From contig NZ_LMPZ01000002.1 in assembly GCF_001424025.1 (NCBI RefSeq), positions 480,714 to 544,713 on the forward strand: DNA of 64,000 bases, given 5' to 3'. Both the position numbers and the translations under genes were made by a program. Positions within the stretch are counted from its first letter, which is position 1. Every line of letters begins with the position of its first letter. Under the pieces are notes generated by a model that searched no databases, was not told the origin of the DNA, and saw nothing but the letters and a program-made list of their open reading frames with translations. Of this stretch, positions 47,774-56,517 are shown one piece after another. The stretch comes from Brevundimonas sp. Leaf363. Lineage in GTDB: Bacteria; Pseudomonadota; Alphaproteobacteria; Caulobacterales; Caulobacteraceae.

Positions 47774-48409
47774 ATGGAGCTTCTGATCGGACCGCGCCGG
47801 GTGTCGACATGGTCGCTGCGGCCGTGGCTGGTGCTGAAGCGCGCGGGGGCGGCGTTCACGACGCGCGATGCCCGCTATGCGAGCGAGGAAGACCGGGCGG
47901 CGCTGCGGGCGGTGTCGCCGTCGGGCTATGTGCCGGTCCTGACCGTGGCCGGCGAGCAGATATGGGATTCGCTGGCCATCTGCGAGTGGGCGGCCGAGCG
48001 ATATCCGGGGCTGTGGCCTGTGGATGCGACGGCGCGGGCGCTGGCGCGGTCGGCGTGTTCGGAGATGCATTCGGGATTCCAGGCGATGCGGAACCTGTGC
48101 GGGACGGCGCCGGACCGACCACTGGTTGAGGCGGGCATCCGGTTCGAGACGCCGTCCGATCCGGCGCTGACGCGCGATCTGGATCGAGTGGTGGGGCTGC
48201 TGGGCCAGATGCGGCGGCCGTTCGGGGACGGCGGCGAGTGGCTGTTCGGCGACTGGTCGATCGCCGACGCCTTCTTCACTCCGGTGGCGGCGCGGTTCCG
48301 GCTCTATCAGATCGATCCGGTCGATCACGGCGACGACGGCGAGGTGGACGCCTATCTGAAGCGCCTGCTGGCCCAGCCGGATTATCTGGAATGGTCGGTG
48401 GCGGCCTAA
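47774..48409 (+). CDS. Glutathione S-transferase family protein
   Basis: The 211-residue protein has an N-terminal thioredoxin-like domain with VSTWSLRPWLVLKRAG, where Ser/Thr near residue 10 is the likely glutathione-activating residue, and VPVLTVAGEQIWDSLAICEWAAERYP (cis-Pro and Ser for gamma-glutamyl). The C-terminal helical domain ends with GDWSIADAFFTPVAARF. Substrate is unknown. Three in-frame starts compete (47759 TTG, 47768 ATG, 47774 ATG). The last is preferred because the GAGGGGG at 47761-47767 leaves six bases before it. Confidence 0.87.
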   Translation: MELLIGPRRVSTWSLRPWLVLKRAGAAFTTRDARYASEEDRAALRAVSPSGYVPVLTVAGEQIWDSLAICEWAAERYPGLWPVDATARALARSACSEMHSGFQAMRNLCGTAPDRPLVEAGIRFETPSDPALTRDLDRVVGLLGQMRRPFGDGGEWLFGDWSIADAFFTPVAARFRLYQIDPVDHGDDGEVDAYLKRLLAQPDYLEWSVAA

Positions 48410-48501
48410 CGCCGGTTAACCGAACGCGGTGACGCCAGTTTAAGCGGAACGGATGCAGGGTGTGGCGGTTAGGGCTGCGACCGCCCGCAGGGAGACCGCT
48501 G

Positions 48502-48624
48502 ATGACGACCAAAGTTCTCGCTGCTGCGGCCCCGCATGCACAGCGGTCCCCCGTACTCGGTTACGGCCTTGCGGCGCTTGTCAGCGGCTGCGTCTGGACG
48601 CTGCTGCTGGCCACCCTGCTGTAG
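48502..48624 (+). CDS. Tiny membrane peptide, unknown
   Basis: This 40-residue frame begins MTTKVLAAAAPHAQRSPVLG and ends in one hydrophobic helix (YGLAALVSGCVWTLLLATLL). GGGAGA lies seven bases upstream of the ATG. It ends exactly where the convergent lytic transglycosylase gene ends. The 92-base gap before it contains a palindrome (CGGTTAACCG) but no proper CtrA spacing. It is below normal gene-calling size, so the call rests on the ribosome-binding site and the clean membrane helix. Confidence 0.5.
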   Translation: MTTKVLAAAAPHAQRSPVLGYGLAALVSGCVWTLLLATLL

Positions 48625-50298
48625 TCAGCGCGTTCCGACCGGCGGAGCGACCGCGGCGACCTCCATCGACGCCGGCTGGACCGGTGCGGGAGGGGGCGCG
48701 ACGTAGTCCAGGCTGATCGGTATGGCGGTGGCGCCCGATGCAACCGCGTCCAGAGTGTTCAGCGGTCCGCCGAACATACGCTGGTAGATCCAGTAGGCCG
48801 CAACGACCTTTTCGACATAGTCGCGCGCCTGGGGGACATCGATCGTCTCGATGAGCAGCAGGGGATCGGCGTCCGGGCCCAGCTTGCGCACCGCCGCGAC
48901 CATTGGGCCGGGACCGGCGTTGTAAGACGCCACGGCCCGCAGCAGGTCGCCCTGAAGCGCCGGCATCTGCAGCACGCGGTTCACATAGACCTGGCCGAGC
49001 CGCAGGTTGGTCGCCGGCTGGAACAGGCGTTCGGGATGGGCGATGAAGTCGCGGTCGCCCGTCATCTGGGCCGCCGTGCCCGGCATCACCTGCATCATGC
49101 CGTAAGCGCCAACGCCCGAGCGGGCCGAGGCGTTGAAGCCGGTTTCCTTGCGGGCGATCGCGTAGACCAGGGCGCGTTCGATGGTGAAGCCGCCCTCGGG
49201 CTCCAGCACCGGGGTGGGATAGCGGGTCGCGTCGATGGTGGCGGCTTCGGCGCCGCCCGGCGTGCGCGGCCCGAGCGCGCGGGCCAGGGCGGTCCACAGG
49301 CGGCGGGCGTTGCCCTCGGTCGCGGTGCGGATGCCGGTGCGCAGTTCGGCTTCGGCGTCCTGTCGACGGCCGACCTCGAAGAAGGCGACCGAGCGTTTGG
49401 CGCGGGCGTCGGACTGCACGAAGGCTTCCAGCTGGCGGGCGTCAACGCCTGCCTCGGTGTTGCTGTCGGCGGTGAAGCTGGCGCGTTGCAGGCCGCCGGG
49501 CTGGTAGGGCGTGGGGCCCTGGTTCTGGATCGTGGGCTCGATGCCCAGCTGACGCAGCGCGATCTGCCCATAGAAGGTGGCGGGCCATTGAGCGGCCTGC
49601 TGAAGGTAGGGCGTGACGCGATCCTGATGCCCGACGCGTAGGGCGGCGCGAGCAGCCCAGACGCCGGCCCCGGCGCGGACCCAGGCATCCTGGGTGGGAT
49701 CGTCGGCGACCCGGTCGAAGGCTTCGAGCGAGGCTTGGAACTGGTTCAACCGCCAGGTGGCGAGCCCGACCGTCCACCAGTCGCCGCTGTCGCGGCCCTT
49801 ATCGACGGCGTCGGTCAGGTCGTCGTTGTTGTAGGCGATGCGCGCTTGCTTGGCGGGGTCTTCCGGATCGGCGCCACCGCCCGGCGAGACTATGTTCCAG
49901 GTGCGAGAGATCAGGGTGACGGGCCGGGGCGGGGGCGCCGCGCCGTCGGGCTGGCGGCGCAGGGCCAGATTGTAGACGCGCCCGGCGCACGGCATGTCCG
50001 CATAGTCGTTCAGCCAGGCCACCAGCTCGTCATAGGTGACGCTGTAGTCGGCGTGGAACATCCGCTCGAACTCGACCTGACCCAGCAGCACACGGTCGTG
50101 GGCGGCGCGGGCGGCCGCGCGCGCGGTCTCCAGATCACCCCGGCGAAGGGCGTCGAAGGCGGTGGTGTAGTTTATGCGATCCGCGCTGCTGAGGGCCGTC
50201 GGGGCTTCCATGGCGCGCGCACCCGCGGGCGCACCCAGCATCAGGGCCGATACAAGACCCAGCGTCAGCGCGAGGTTCGCGCGGCGAAACAACACCAT
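48625..50298 (-). CDS. Soluble lytic transglycosylase (Slt-type)
   Basis: The 557-residue exported protein has a signal sequence (LALTLGLVSALMLGAPAGARA). A long helical repeat region (U-domain-like, about 40-360) follows, and then the catalytic SLT domain: YAIARKETGFNASARSGVGAYGMMQVMPGTA, with Glu as the catalytic acid, ATNLRLGQVYVNRVL and AVASYNAGPG. It cleaves peptidoglycan strands with 1,6-anhydro product formation in the periplasm. A Pro/Ala tail ends the protein. The neighbouring genes do not encode other wall enzymes. Confidence 0.93.
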   Translation of the reverse strand: MVLFRRANLALTLGLVSALMLGAPAGARAMEAPTALSSADRINYTTAFDALRRGDLETARAAARAAHDRVLLGQVEFERMFHADYSVTYDELVAWLNDYADMPCAGRVYNLALRRQPDGAAPPPRPVTLISRTWNIVSPGGGADPEDPAKQARIAYNNDDLTDAVDKGRDSGDWWTVGLATWRLNQFQASLEAFDRVADDPTQDAWVRAGAGVWAARAALRVGHQDRVTPYLQQAAQWPATFYGQIALRQLGIEPTIQNQGPTPYQPGGLQRASFTADSNTEAGVDARQLEAFVQSDARAKRSVAFFEVGRRQDAEAELRTGIRTATEGNARRLWTALARALGPRTPGGAEAATIDATRYPTPVLEPEGGFTIERALVYAIARKETGFNASARSGVGAYGMMQVMPGTAAQMTGDRDFIAHPERLFQPATNLRLGQVYVNRVLQMPALQGDLLRAVASYNAGPGPMVAAVRKLGPDADPLLLIETIDVPQARDYVEKVVAAYWIYQRMFGGPLNTLDAVASGATAIPISLDYVAPPPAPVQPASMEVAAVAPPVGTR

Positions 50299-50401
50299 AC
50301 AGGCGGCCCCCTCGGCGGCGTCATCCCCTGTCTCGATTCAGGAGCGACGCACTTATCGATCGGTCGTCAATCCAGAACCATGCCGGAATCCGGGGCTTTT
50401 C

Positions 50402-51196
50402 TCAACCGGCGGTCAGGCGATCCGCCAGCGACAAGATGTCCTGCCAGGCCTGTCGCTTGAACTGCGGCTGTCGCAGCAGGAAGGCGGGATGCAGCGTCGC
50501 CATGGCGGGAGCGGAGACGCCGCCTTCGGCCAGTCGCCACTCGCGCCACTGGCCGCGCGCCTTCATCACGCCCTCGTCGGACTGGAGCACCGCCTTGTTG
50601 GCGGCAGCCCCGACCAGCAGCACCAGCTTTGGCTGAAGCAACGTCAGCACGCGTTCGAGGAAGGGCTGGCAGATGGCCTGTTCCTGGGGCGTGGGTGTCC
50701 GATTGCCGGGCGGGCGCCAGTAGACGGTGTTGGTGATGAAGACCTGATCGGTCAGGCCGCCGGCGGCCAGCATCCGATCGAGCAGCCGGCCCGCCTCCCC
50801 GACGAACGGCTTGCCCTGGGCGTCCTCGTCCGCGCCCGGCGCCTCGCCGATGACCAGGATCGGCGCCTGGGGGTTGCCCCGCGCGAAAACGGCCTTCGTC
50901 GCGCCCATGCCGACCAGCGGGCAGCCCCGGAAACCGGCGACGGCGGCTTCCAGTGCTTCGAGACTGTCGGCGGCGGCGGCCAGGGCGCGGGCCTCGGCGA
51001 TGGCGTCGGGGTTCGCCGCACCGGGCGGAGGCGCGACCGAGGCGGTCGCGCGGGCGATGGCCTTGACTACGGGCGGCGGCGCCATCTGGGTGCGGTCGAT
51101 CGGCGCGTCCAGATAGCAGGCGTCCACACCGGCTTCCGACCAGAAGGCCAGCAGGCTTTCCAGCGCGCGATCGGACGGGAGGGTTTGCATCTCCAT
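50402..51196 (-). CDS. Uracil-DNA glycosylase, family 4-like with altered Fe-S cysteine set
   Basis: The 264-residue protein shows the family 4 core: GNPQAPILVIGEAPGADEDAQGKPFVGEAGRLLDRML (motif 1), NTVYWRPPGNRTPTPQE, and the late TLHPAFLLRQPQ (motif 2). Family 4 enzymes normally hold a [4Fe-4S] cluster with four Cys. Here FRGCPL keeps one of the first pair, VYWRPPGNR has Trp where Cys is usual, and AICQPFL keeps the last. An N-terminal extension of about 90 residues precedes the core. The start at 51196 has no obvious ribosome-binding site; an ATG at 51190 is also possible. Confidence 0.85.
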   Translation of the reverse strand: MEMQTLPSDRALESLLAFWSEAGVDACYLDAPIDRTQMAPPPVVKAIARATASVAPPPGAANPDAIAEARALAAAADSLEALEAAVAGFRGCPLVGMGATKAVFARGNPQAPILVIGEAPGADEDAQGKPFVGEAGRLLDRMLAAGGLTDQVFITNTVYWRPPGNRTPTPQEQAICQPFLERVLTLLQPKLVLLVGAAANKAVLQSDEGVMKARGQWREWRLAEGGVSAPAMATLHPAFLLRQPQFKRQAWQDILSLADRLTAG

Positions 51197-51216
51197 AGGT
51201 GAGGGATGGATATGCC

Positions 51217-51246
51217 TTGACCGCCGTTGCGTCACGTCCCGATAAG
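51217..51246 (+). promoter_or_regulatory. Candidate promoter of the ETF-ubiquinone oxidoreductase gene
   Basis: TTGACC (51217-51222) and GATAAG (51241-51246) are 18 bases apart, and the start codon lies 35 bases further. It is in the divergent region between the uracil-DNA glycosylase and ETF-QO genes. Confidence 0.45.
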
Positions 51247-51281
51247 CAGGCGACGGAACAAACACCACAAAGTTGGGGACG

Positions 51282-53039
51282 ATGGCCGAGGAAGCGATCG
51301 AGGGCGGCGCGCAAACGCCGGCCCAGGAAGCCATTCTGGACAACCTGCCGCCGCTGGAGGCGCTGCAGGGCGTCGAGCGCGAGGTGATGGAATATGACCT
51401 GGTGATCGTCGGCGGCGGTCCGGCCGGCCTGTCCGCCGCCATCCGCCTGAAGCAGCGCGCAGAGGCCGAGGGCCGCGAGGTCAGCGTCGCCGTGCTGGAG
51501 AAGTCGGCCGAGGTAGGGGGGCATATCCTGTCGGGCGCCGTCATCGATCCCAAGGCGCTGAACGAGCTGTTTCCCGACTGGAAGGAACGCGGCGCGCCTC
51601 TGGAGACCCCGGTCACCAAGGACCGCTTCATGCTGCTCGGGCCGCAGGGGCAGGTCAGCCTGCCGATGGCACTGATGCCGCCGATCATGCACAACGACGG
51701 CTGCTACATCGCCTCGCTGGGCAATGTGACGCGCTGGCTGGGGGAGCAGGCCGAGGCGCTGGGCGTCGAGGTCTACCCCGGCATGGCCGCCAGCCATGTG
51801 GTCTGGGAAGAAGAGACGGGCCGGGTGAAGGGCGTCGTCGCCGGCGTCTTCGGCATCGACAAGCACGGAGCCCCGACCGGCGACTTCCAGCCGGGGATCG
51901 AGCTGCACGGCAAGTACGTCTTCATCGCCGAGGGCGTGCGCGGCTCGCTGGCCAAGACCATCATGGCCCGCCACAACCTGTGCGACACCGCCGAGCCCCA
52001 GAAGTTCGGCATCGGCCTGAAGGAGCTGTGGCAGGTCCCGGCAGAGAAGCACCAGTCGGGGCTGGCCCAGCACACCACCGGTTGGCCGCTCGACGAGCAC
52101 ACCGGCGGCGGCAGCTTTATGTACCACTTCGGCGACCGCTACGTGGCCGTCGGCTATGTGGTGCACCTGAACTACAAGGACCCGTTCCTGTCGCCGTTCG
52201 ACGAGTTCCAGCGGTTCAAGCATCACCCCGCCATCGCCGAACACCTGGAGGGCGGAACGCGCATTTCCTATGGCGCGCGAGCCATCACCGAGGGCGGCTA
52301 TCAGTCGGTGCCGAAGCTGTCGTTTCCCGGCGGCGTTTTGATCGGCTGTTCCGCCGGCTTCGTGAACGTGCCGCGCATCAAGGGCAGCCATAACGCCATG
52401 AAGACCGGCATGCTGGCCGCCGACGCCGCCTATGAGGCGCTGAAGGCCGGTCGCGAGGGCGACGCCCTGGTCGAATACCAGGCTGCCTATGAGAAGAGCT
52501 GGGTCGCCAGGGAGCTGAAGCTGGTCCGCAACGCCAAGCCCTATCTTTCGAAGTTCGGCACCACGATCGGCGGGGCGCTGGGCGTCGTCGAGATGTGGCT
52601 GGGCTCGATCACCGGCCTGACGGTTCCGTGGACGATGAAGCACGGCAAGACCGACGCGAAGGCGACCGGCTTGGCCAAGGACTACAAGCCGCGCGTCTAT
52701 CCGAAGCCGGACGGCAAGCTGTCGTTCGACAAGCTGTCCAGCGTGTTCATCTCGAACACCAACCACGCCGAGGAACAGCCGGCCCACCTGAAGCTGCTGG
52801 ACCCGACCGTGCCGATCCGGGTGAACCTGCCGAAATACGGCGAGCCGGCGCGGCTTTACTGTCCGGCGGGGGTCTATGAAGTGGTCTATGCGGATGAGGT
52901 GGCGCAGACCGATCCGCGCTTCGTCATCAACGCCCAGAACTGCGTCCACTGCAAAACCTGCGACATCAAGGATCCGTCGCAGAACATCGTCTGGACGACG
53001 CCCGAGGGCGGCGGCGGACCGAACTATCCGAACATGTAG
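51282..53039 (+). CDS. Electron transfer flavoprotein-ubiquinone oxidoreductase
   Basis: ETF-QO passes electrons from ETF (fatty-acid and amino-acid dehydrogenases) to ubiquinone at the inner membrane. The 585-residue protein has the FAD-binding DLVIVGGGPAGLSAAIRLKQRA, VISGAVIDPKAL-like GHILSGAVIDPKAL, the ubiquinone-site region, and GCSAGFVNVPRIKGSHNAMKTG. The C-terminal ferredoxin-like end is NCVHCKTCDIKDPSQNIVWT with its [4Fe-4S] Cys set. The ATG at 51282 has GGGGA upstream; a TTG at 51273 is possible. A TPR gene follows after 55 bases. Confidence 0.96.
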   Translation: MAEEAIEGGAQTPAQEAILDNLPPLEALQGVEREVMEYDLVIVGGGPAGLSAAIRLKQRAEAEGREVSVAVLEKSAEVGGHILSGAVIDPKALNELFPDWKERGAPLETPVTKDRFMLLGPQGQVSLPMALMPPIMHNDGCYIASLGNVTRWLGEQAEALGVEVYPGMAASHVVWEEETGRVKGVVAGVFGIDKHGAPTGDFQPGIELHGKYVFIAEGVRGSLAKTIMARHNLCDTAEPQKFGIGLKELWQVPAEKHQSGLAQHTTGWPLDEHTGGGSFMYHFGDRYVAVGYVVHLNYKDPFLSPFDEFQRFKHHPAIAEHLEGGTRISYGARAITEGGYQSVPKLSFPGGVLIGCSAGFVNVPRIKGSHNAMKTGMLAADAAYEALKAGREGDALVEYQAAYEKSWVARELKLVRNAKPYLSKFGTTIGGALGVVEMWLGSITGLTVPWTMKHGKTDAKATGLAKDYKPRVYPKPDGKLSFDKLSSVFISNTNHAEEQPAHLKLLDPTVPIRVNLPKYGEPARLYCPAGVYEVVYADEVAQTDPRFVINAQNCVHCKTCDIKDPSQNIVWTTPEGGGGPNYPNM

Positions 53040-53050
53040 GGGGTGAGGCG

Positions 53051-53072
53051 CGGCGGCTCTTGCAGGCCGCCG
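53051..53072 (+). terminator. Hairpin between ETF-QO and the TPR gene
   Basis: CGGCGGC (53051-53057) pairs with GCCGCCG (53066-53072) around an eight-base loop, 11 bases after the ETF-QO stop. No U-run follows, so it may only weaken read-through into the TPR gene. Confidence 0.4.
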
Positions 53073-53094
53073 TCAAACCCGCGAGGGTCGAGAC

Positions 53095-54975
53095 ATGACG
53101 TCTCGCCGCCTCCCGCTTCTTCTCGGTTCGTGCATCGCGGCTCTGCTGCTGACCAGCCCCGTCTTGGCGCAGGACGCGGCGCCCGTCGCGGCGCCTGTAG
53201 AGACGCTACCCGCCATCCTGCCGGCCGAGCCGACGCCCGCGCCGGCGGACGTCTCCCCGATGCCGGCGGCTGATGATGAAGACGGCGGACCGGCCAACGG
53301 CGGCCCGGAGCTGCCCGCGCTGGAGGAGCCCGCCGCGCCCGCCATTCCCGCGGTCTGGGCGCCCGTGCCGCGCGACGCGCAGGGCGCCTCGGCCTATGGG
53401 CTGTATCTCGCCGGGCGGGTCGCCCTGGCAGGAGGCGTCGGCGAGGAGGGGGCGACGCTGCTGGCCCGCGCCCAGGCCCTGACGCCCGAGCAGCCGACCG
53501 TGACCGAACAGGCTTTCATCGCCGCCTTGATGTCCGGCGACATGGGCGTGGCCGGGCGCACGGCTCCGACCGACGCGACCGCCGCGCCGCTGTTCGTCGA
53601 GACCGGCAAGCTGGTGCGCGCGGTTCAGGCGTTTTCAACCGGCGATGCGCGCGGCGCCTATGCCCAGCTGAAGCAGCCGATCGGTCAGCCGCATATCGGC
53701 GTGGTCCTGTTGTTGAAGCCGTGGGTGGCGGGCGCGGCGGGCGACTGGCGCGCGGCCCTGGCCGAACCGCCGACGGGGCTGGACCCGGTTTCGTCGGCCT
53801 TCGCGCGCGCCAACCGGGCGCTGCTGCTGGAGATGCGCGGTCGGACGGCCGACGCGGAGACCGAGTTCAAGGCGCTGTCGGAGCAGCCCGGCGCGGGCGC
53901 CCTGTTCAAGATTCCCTACGGCGAGTTCCTGGAACGGCGCGGACGGCGCGCGGAGGCGCAGGCTGTCTATGAGGCCGCCATCGCGGGCGGTCAGAACGAC
54001 GTGCCCACGCATCAGGCGCTGCGCCGCGTACGGGACGGCGGCGCGGCGCCCGCGGCCCCGACCCTGAAGACCGGCGCCGCCCTGGCTCTGACCACGGCGG
54101 CGGCCCAGGCCTCGGTGGCGCGATCGAACGAGGTGGCCGTCGTCTATCTGCGGCTCGCGCTGAACCTGGATCGCGATCCTGAGGTCCTGTACCGCCTGGG
54201 TCAGACGCTGAGCCGCGCGGGCCTGACCGGACCGGCGCAACAGGTGCTGAACCAGATCACGCCGCGTGACAGCCTGCTGTACGCCGCCGCGCGTCTACAG
54301 CTGGGGCTGGCGGCCGAGGCGGCCAAGGACAATGAAACCGCTCTGGCCCGCTTGCGCGAAGCTGCCGCGGCCGCGCCCGACGACGCCGTGATCGCCCGTG
54401 TCCTGGCCAGCCAGCTGCTGAACATGAAGCGGTTCGACGAGACGCTGGCGGTGCTGGACAGCCCGCTGCTGAACACCGGCGAGCAGGATCCGGACGTACG
54501 CTTCATGCGCGGCGCCGCCTATGAGGCCAAGGGCCGGATCGAGGACGCTGAGGCCGAGCTGTGGGCCGCCTTGCAGGCCGAGCCGAACAGCGCCTCGGTG
54601 CAGAACTATCTCGGCTATCTATGGGTGGATAAGGGCCTGCGGGTCGCGCAGGGCGCTGAACTGATCGCGCGCGCCCACGCCTCCCAGCCGGATGACGGCA
54701 ACATCCAGGACTCGCTCGGCTGGGCCCAGTATCGCCAGGGTCAGTATGACACGGCGGTCGAGACGCTGGAGGCGGCGGTCGCCAAACTGCCGGCCAATCC
54801 CGAGATCAACGACCACCTGGGCGACGCCTATTGGCGCGTCGGGCGCAAACGCGAGGCCGGCTTCCAGTGGCGGCGCGTCCTGACGCTGGACCCTGACGCG
54901 GAACAGAGGGCCGCCGTCGAACGCAAGCTGGCCGAGGGTCTGACCGAGGCGCCCGCCGCCGGCGCCCAGCCCTGA
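53095..54975 (+). CDS. Exported tetratricopeptide-repeat protein
   Basis: The 626-residue protein has a Sec signal (LLGSCIAALLLTSPVLAQ) without a lipobox at the cleavage point. A Pro/Ala-rich spacer runs to about residue 85. Repeated helical hairpins follow, clearest in the last third as TPR units: VQNYLGYLWVDKGLRVAQGAELI, then IQDSLGWAQYRQGQYDTAVETLEAAV and INDHLGDAYWRVGRKREAGFQWRRVL. Such proteins assemble periplasmic or outer-membrane complexes; the partner is unknown. ispE starts eight bases after it, so they share a transcript. Confidence 0.88.
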   Translation: MTSRRLPLLLGSCIAALLLTSPVLAQDAAPVAAPVETLPAILPAEPTPAPADVSPMPAADDEDGGPANGGPELPALEEPAAPAIPAVWAPVPRDAQGASAYGLYLAGRVALAGGVGEEGATLLARAQALTPEQPTVTEQAFIAALMSGDMGVAGRTAPTDATAAPLFVETGKLVRAVQAFSTGDARGAYAQLKQPIGQPHIGVVLLLKPWVAGAAGDWRAALAEPPTGLDPVSSAFARANRALLLEMRGRTADAETEFKALSEQPGAGALFKIPYGEFLERRGRRAEAQAVYEAAIAGGQNDVPTHQALRRVRDGGAAPAAPTLKTGAALALTTAAAQASVARSNEVAVVYLRLALNLDRDPEVLYRLGQTLSRAGLTGPAQQVLNQITPRDSLLYAAARLQLGLAAEAAKDNETALARLREAAAAAPDDAVIARVLASQLLNMKRFDETLAVLDSPLLNTGEQDPDVRFMRGAAYEAKGRIEDAEAELWAALQAEPNSASVQNYLGYLWVDKGLRVAQGAELIARAHASQPDDGNIQDSLGWAQYRQGQYDTAVETLEAAVAKLPANPEINDHLGDAYWRVGRKREAGFQWRRVLTLDPDAEQRAAVERKLAEGLTEAPAAGAQP

Positions 54976-54983
54976 GGCCTGGC

Positions 54984-55853
54984 GTGTCGCTGACCGCCTT
55001 CGCGCCGGCCAAGGTCAATCTGCTGCTCCACGTCGGCCCGCCCGGCGCGGACGGCTTCCACCCGCTGGTCAGCCTGGCGGCGTTCGCGGACGTTGGCGAC
55101 CGGCTGAGCGTGATCGAAGGCGGCGCGCCGGGCCTGACGGTCGGCGGGCGGCTGGCCGGCGAGGCGCCGGCGGGGCTGGACAATCTGGCGCTGCGGGCCG
55201 TGACCGATCTGGCGGCGGCACTGGGGCGGCCGCAGGACCTGTCGATCCGACTGGACAAGGAACTGCCCATGGCGGCCGGGCTGGGCGGCGGCTCGGCCGA
55301 TGCAGCGGCGGCCCTGCGGTTGGCGGCGCGGGCCTGGGGCGTCGCGATCGACGATCCGCGCCTGCTGGCGGTGGCGGAGGGCTTGGGGTCCGATGTGCCG
55401 ATGTGTCTGGTCTCGCGGCCCGTCTGGGGCGAGGGGCGTGGAGAAGTTTTGAGCGCGGCCGACTGGCTGCCGCCGCTTCACGCCGTACTGGTCAACCCTG
55501 GCGTCGCCTCGCCGACCGGGCCGGTCTACCGCGCCTATGGCGCCGATCCGCGCCCGCTGGATGCGCGGCCGGAGCGGCCCGCCGACCGGTCGTTCGCCGG
55601 TCTGATCGACTGGCTGGGCCGACAGCGCAACGACCTGGAACCGCCTGCGGTTCGGCTGGAGCCAGCGATCGCAACGGCCGTCAGCGCTGTGCGGGCCGAC
55701 CCGGACGTGGCGATGGCCCGCATGTCCGGGTCCGGCGCCACCGTCTTCGGGCTGTGCGGAGATGCAGACGCGGCGGCGGCTGCGGCGGACCGGATGTCGC
55801 GGCCAGAATGGTGGGTGCGCGCCTGCGTGCTCGGGGCGCCGAAGGGAACCTGA
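54984..55853 (+). CDS. ispE: 4-diphosphocytidyl-2-C-methyl-D-erythritol kinase IspE
   Basis: IspE phosphorylates CDP-ME in the non-mevalonate isoprenoid pathway. The 289-residue GHMP kinase has FAPAKVNLLLHVGP (first motif with Lys/Asn), the ATP loop PMAAGLGGGSADAAAALR, LGSDVPMCL and the third motif ARMSGSGATVFGL. GTG is the start (54984), eight bases after the TPR gene stop. It is 71 bases before the Pro-rich repeat gene. Isoprenoids supply the lipid carrier used by the mur genes of this window. Confidence 0.95.
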   Translation: MSLTAFAPAKVNLLLHVGPPGADGFHPLVSLAAFADVGDRLSVIEGGAPGLTVGGRLAGEAPAGLDNLALRAVTDLAAALGRPQDLSIRLDKELPMAAGLGGGSADAAAALRLAARAWGVAIDDPRLLAVAEGLGSDVPMCLVSRPVWGEGRGEVLSAADWLPPLHAVLVNPGVASPTGPVYRAYGADPRPLDARPERPADRSFAGLIDWLGRQRNDLEPPAVRLEPAIATAVSAVRADPDVAMARMSGSGATVFGLCGDADAAAAAADRMSRPEWWVRACVLGAPKGT

Positions 55854-55924
55854 CGGCCGGGCCGGGCCTTGATTGGGCAAGTCGGACAATCCCGATCGCA
55901 GTGCGGTCGAACCAGGAGCCCATC

Positions 55925-56437
55925 ATGCGCCTCGCCCTCATGACCAGTGTCGCCGCCGCCTCGACCCTGACGGCCGGCGCCGTCGCTGCCCAGGACGCCA
56001 TGTCCGCCACGACCCCGGCGCCCGCCGGGATGAACGCCCCGAGCGGCGAGCAGGCCGAGACGGTCACCACGGTCGCTTCGCCGCCCGTTCATAACCCGAC
56101 GGACGGTCAGGTGGACGGCATGCCGGGCGCCAGCGCGCCTTCGGCCGAGCCGGAGATGCCGGCCATGCCGGCGTCCAGCGAGGCCATGACGCCGCCGCCC
56201 GCGCCGACCCCTATGACCACCACCGATCCCGCGACCATGGACCTCAACGCGCCGAGCGGCATGCCGGCCAGCACGGTCACGACCGTCGCCTCGCCGCCCG
56301 TGCCCAATCCGACCGATGGTCAGGTGGACGGCATGGCGGACCCCAACGTGCCCAACCCGCCGGTCCTGCCGGACGCGGACGGCATGGAGACCGACAATCA
56401 GCCCGACACGGCCACCCCGCCCGCGCCGCAGGGCTGA
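55925..56437 (+). CDS. Exported Pro/Thr-rich repeat protein, unknown
   Basis: The 170-residue product has a signal sequence (LALMTSVAAASTLTAGAVAAQ). The remainder is disordered and low in complexity. It contains two copies of a roughly 30-residue unit: an NAPSG start, a core TVTTVASPPV[H/P]NPTDGQVDGM, and a Met/Pro/Ala spacer between. AGGAG lies seven bases upstream of the ATG. No cysteine or catalytic motif is seen, and no family is recognised. It ends 36 bases before a hairpin in front of glyQ. Confidence 0.72.
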   Translation: MRLALMTSVAAASTLTAGAVAAQDAMSATTPAPAGMNAPSGEQAETVTTVASPPVHNPTDGQVDGMPGASAPSAEPEMPAMPASSEAMTPPPAPTPMTTTDPATMDLNAPSGMPASTVTTVASPPVPNPTDGQVDGMADPNVPNPPVLPDADGMETDNQPDTATPPAPQG

Positions 56438-56473
56438 TCGGCTTGACGCCCCGGCGTGTATGAGGCCAAGGAC

Positions 56474-56495
56474 GGCGGGCCCGAAACGGCCCGCC
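56474..56495 (+). terminator. Hairpin between the repeat protein gene and glyQ
   Basis: GGCGGGCC (56474-56481) pairs with GGCCCGCC (56488-56495) around a six-base loop. It lies 36 bases after the preceding stop codon and 22 bases before the glyQ start. No U-run follows, so it could be a weak terminator or a leader structure. Confidence 0.45.
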
Positions 56496-56517
56496 CATTC
56501 CTCGCCCAGAGCCCGCC

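Noticed and set aside
48406..48443. TTAA repeats before the 40-residue peptide as a CtrA box
   Set aside because: The spacings are 6 (CTAA-N6-TTAA) and 20 bases, not the required 7.
56438..56517. T-box or other riboswitch before glyQ
   Set aside because: The gap is only 80 bases and shows a single short hairpin; no T-box core sequence is present and T-boxes are not usual in alphaproteobacteria.
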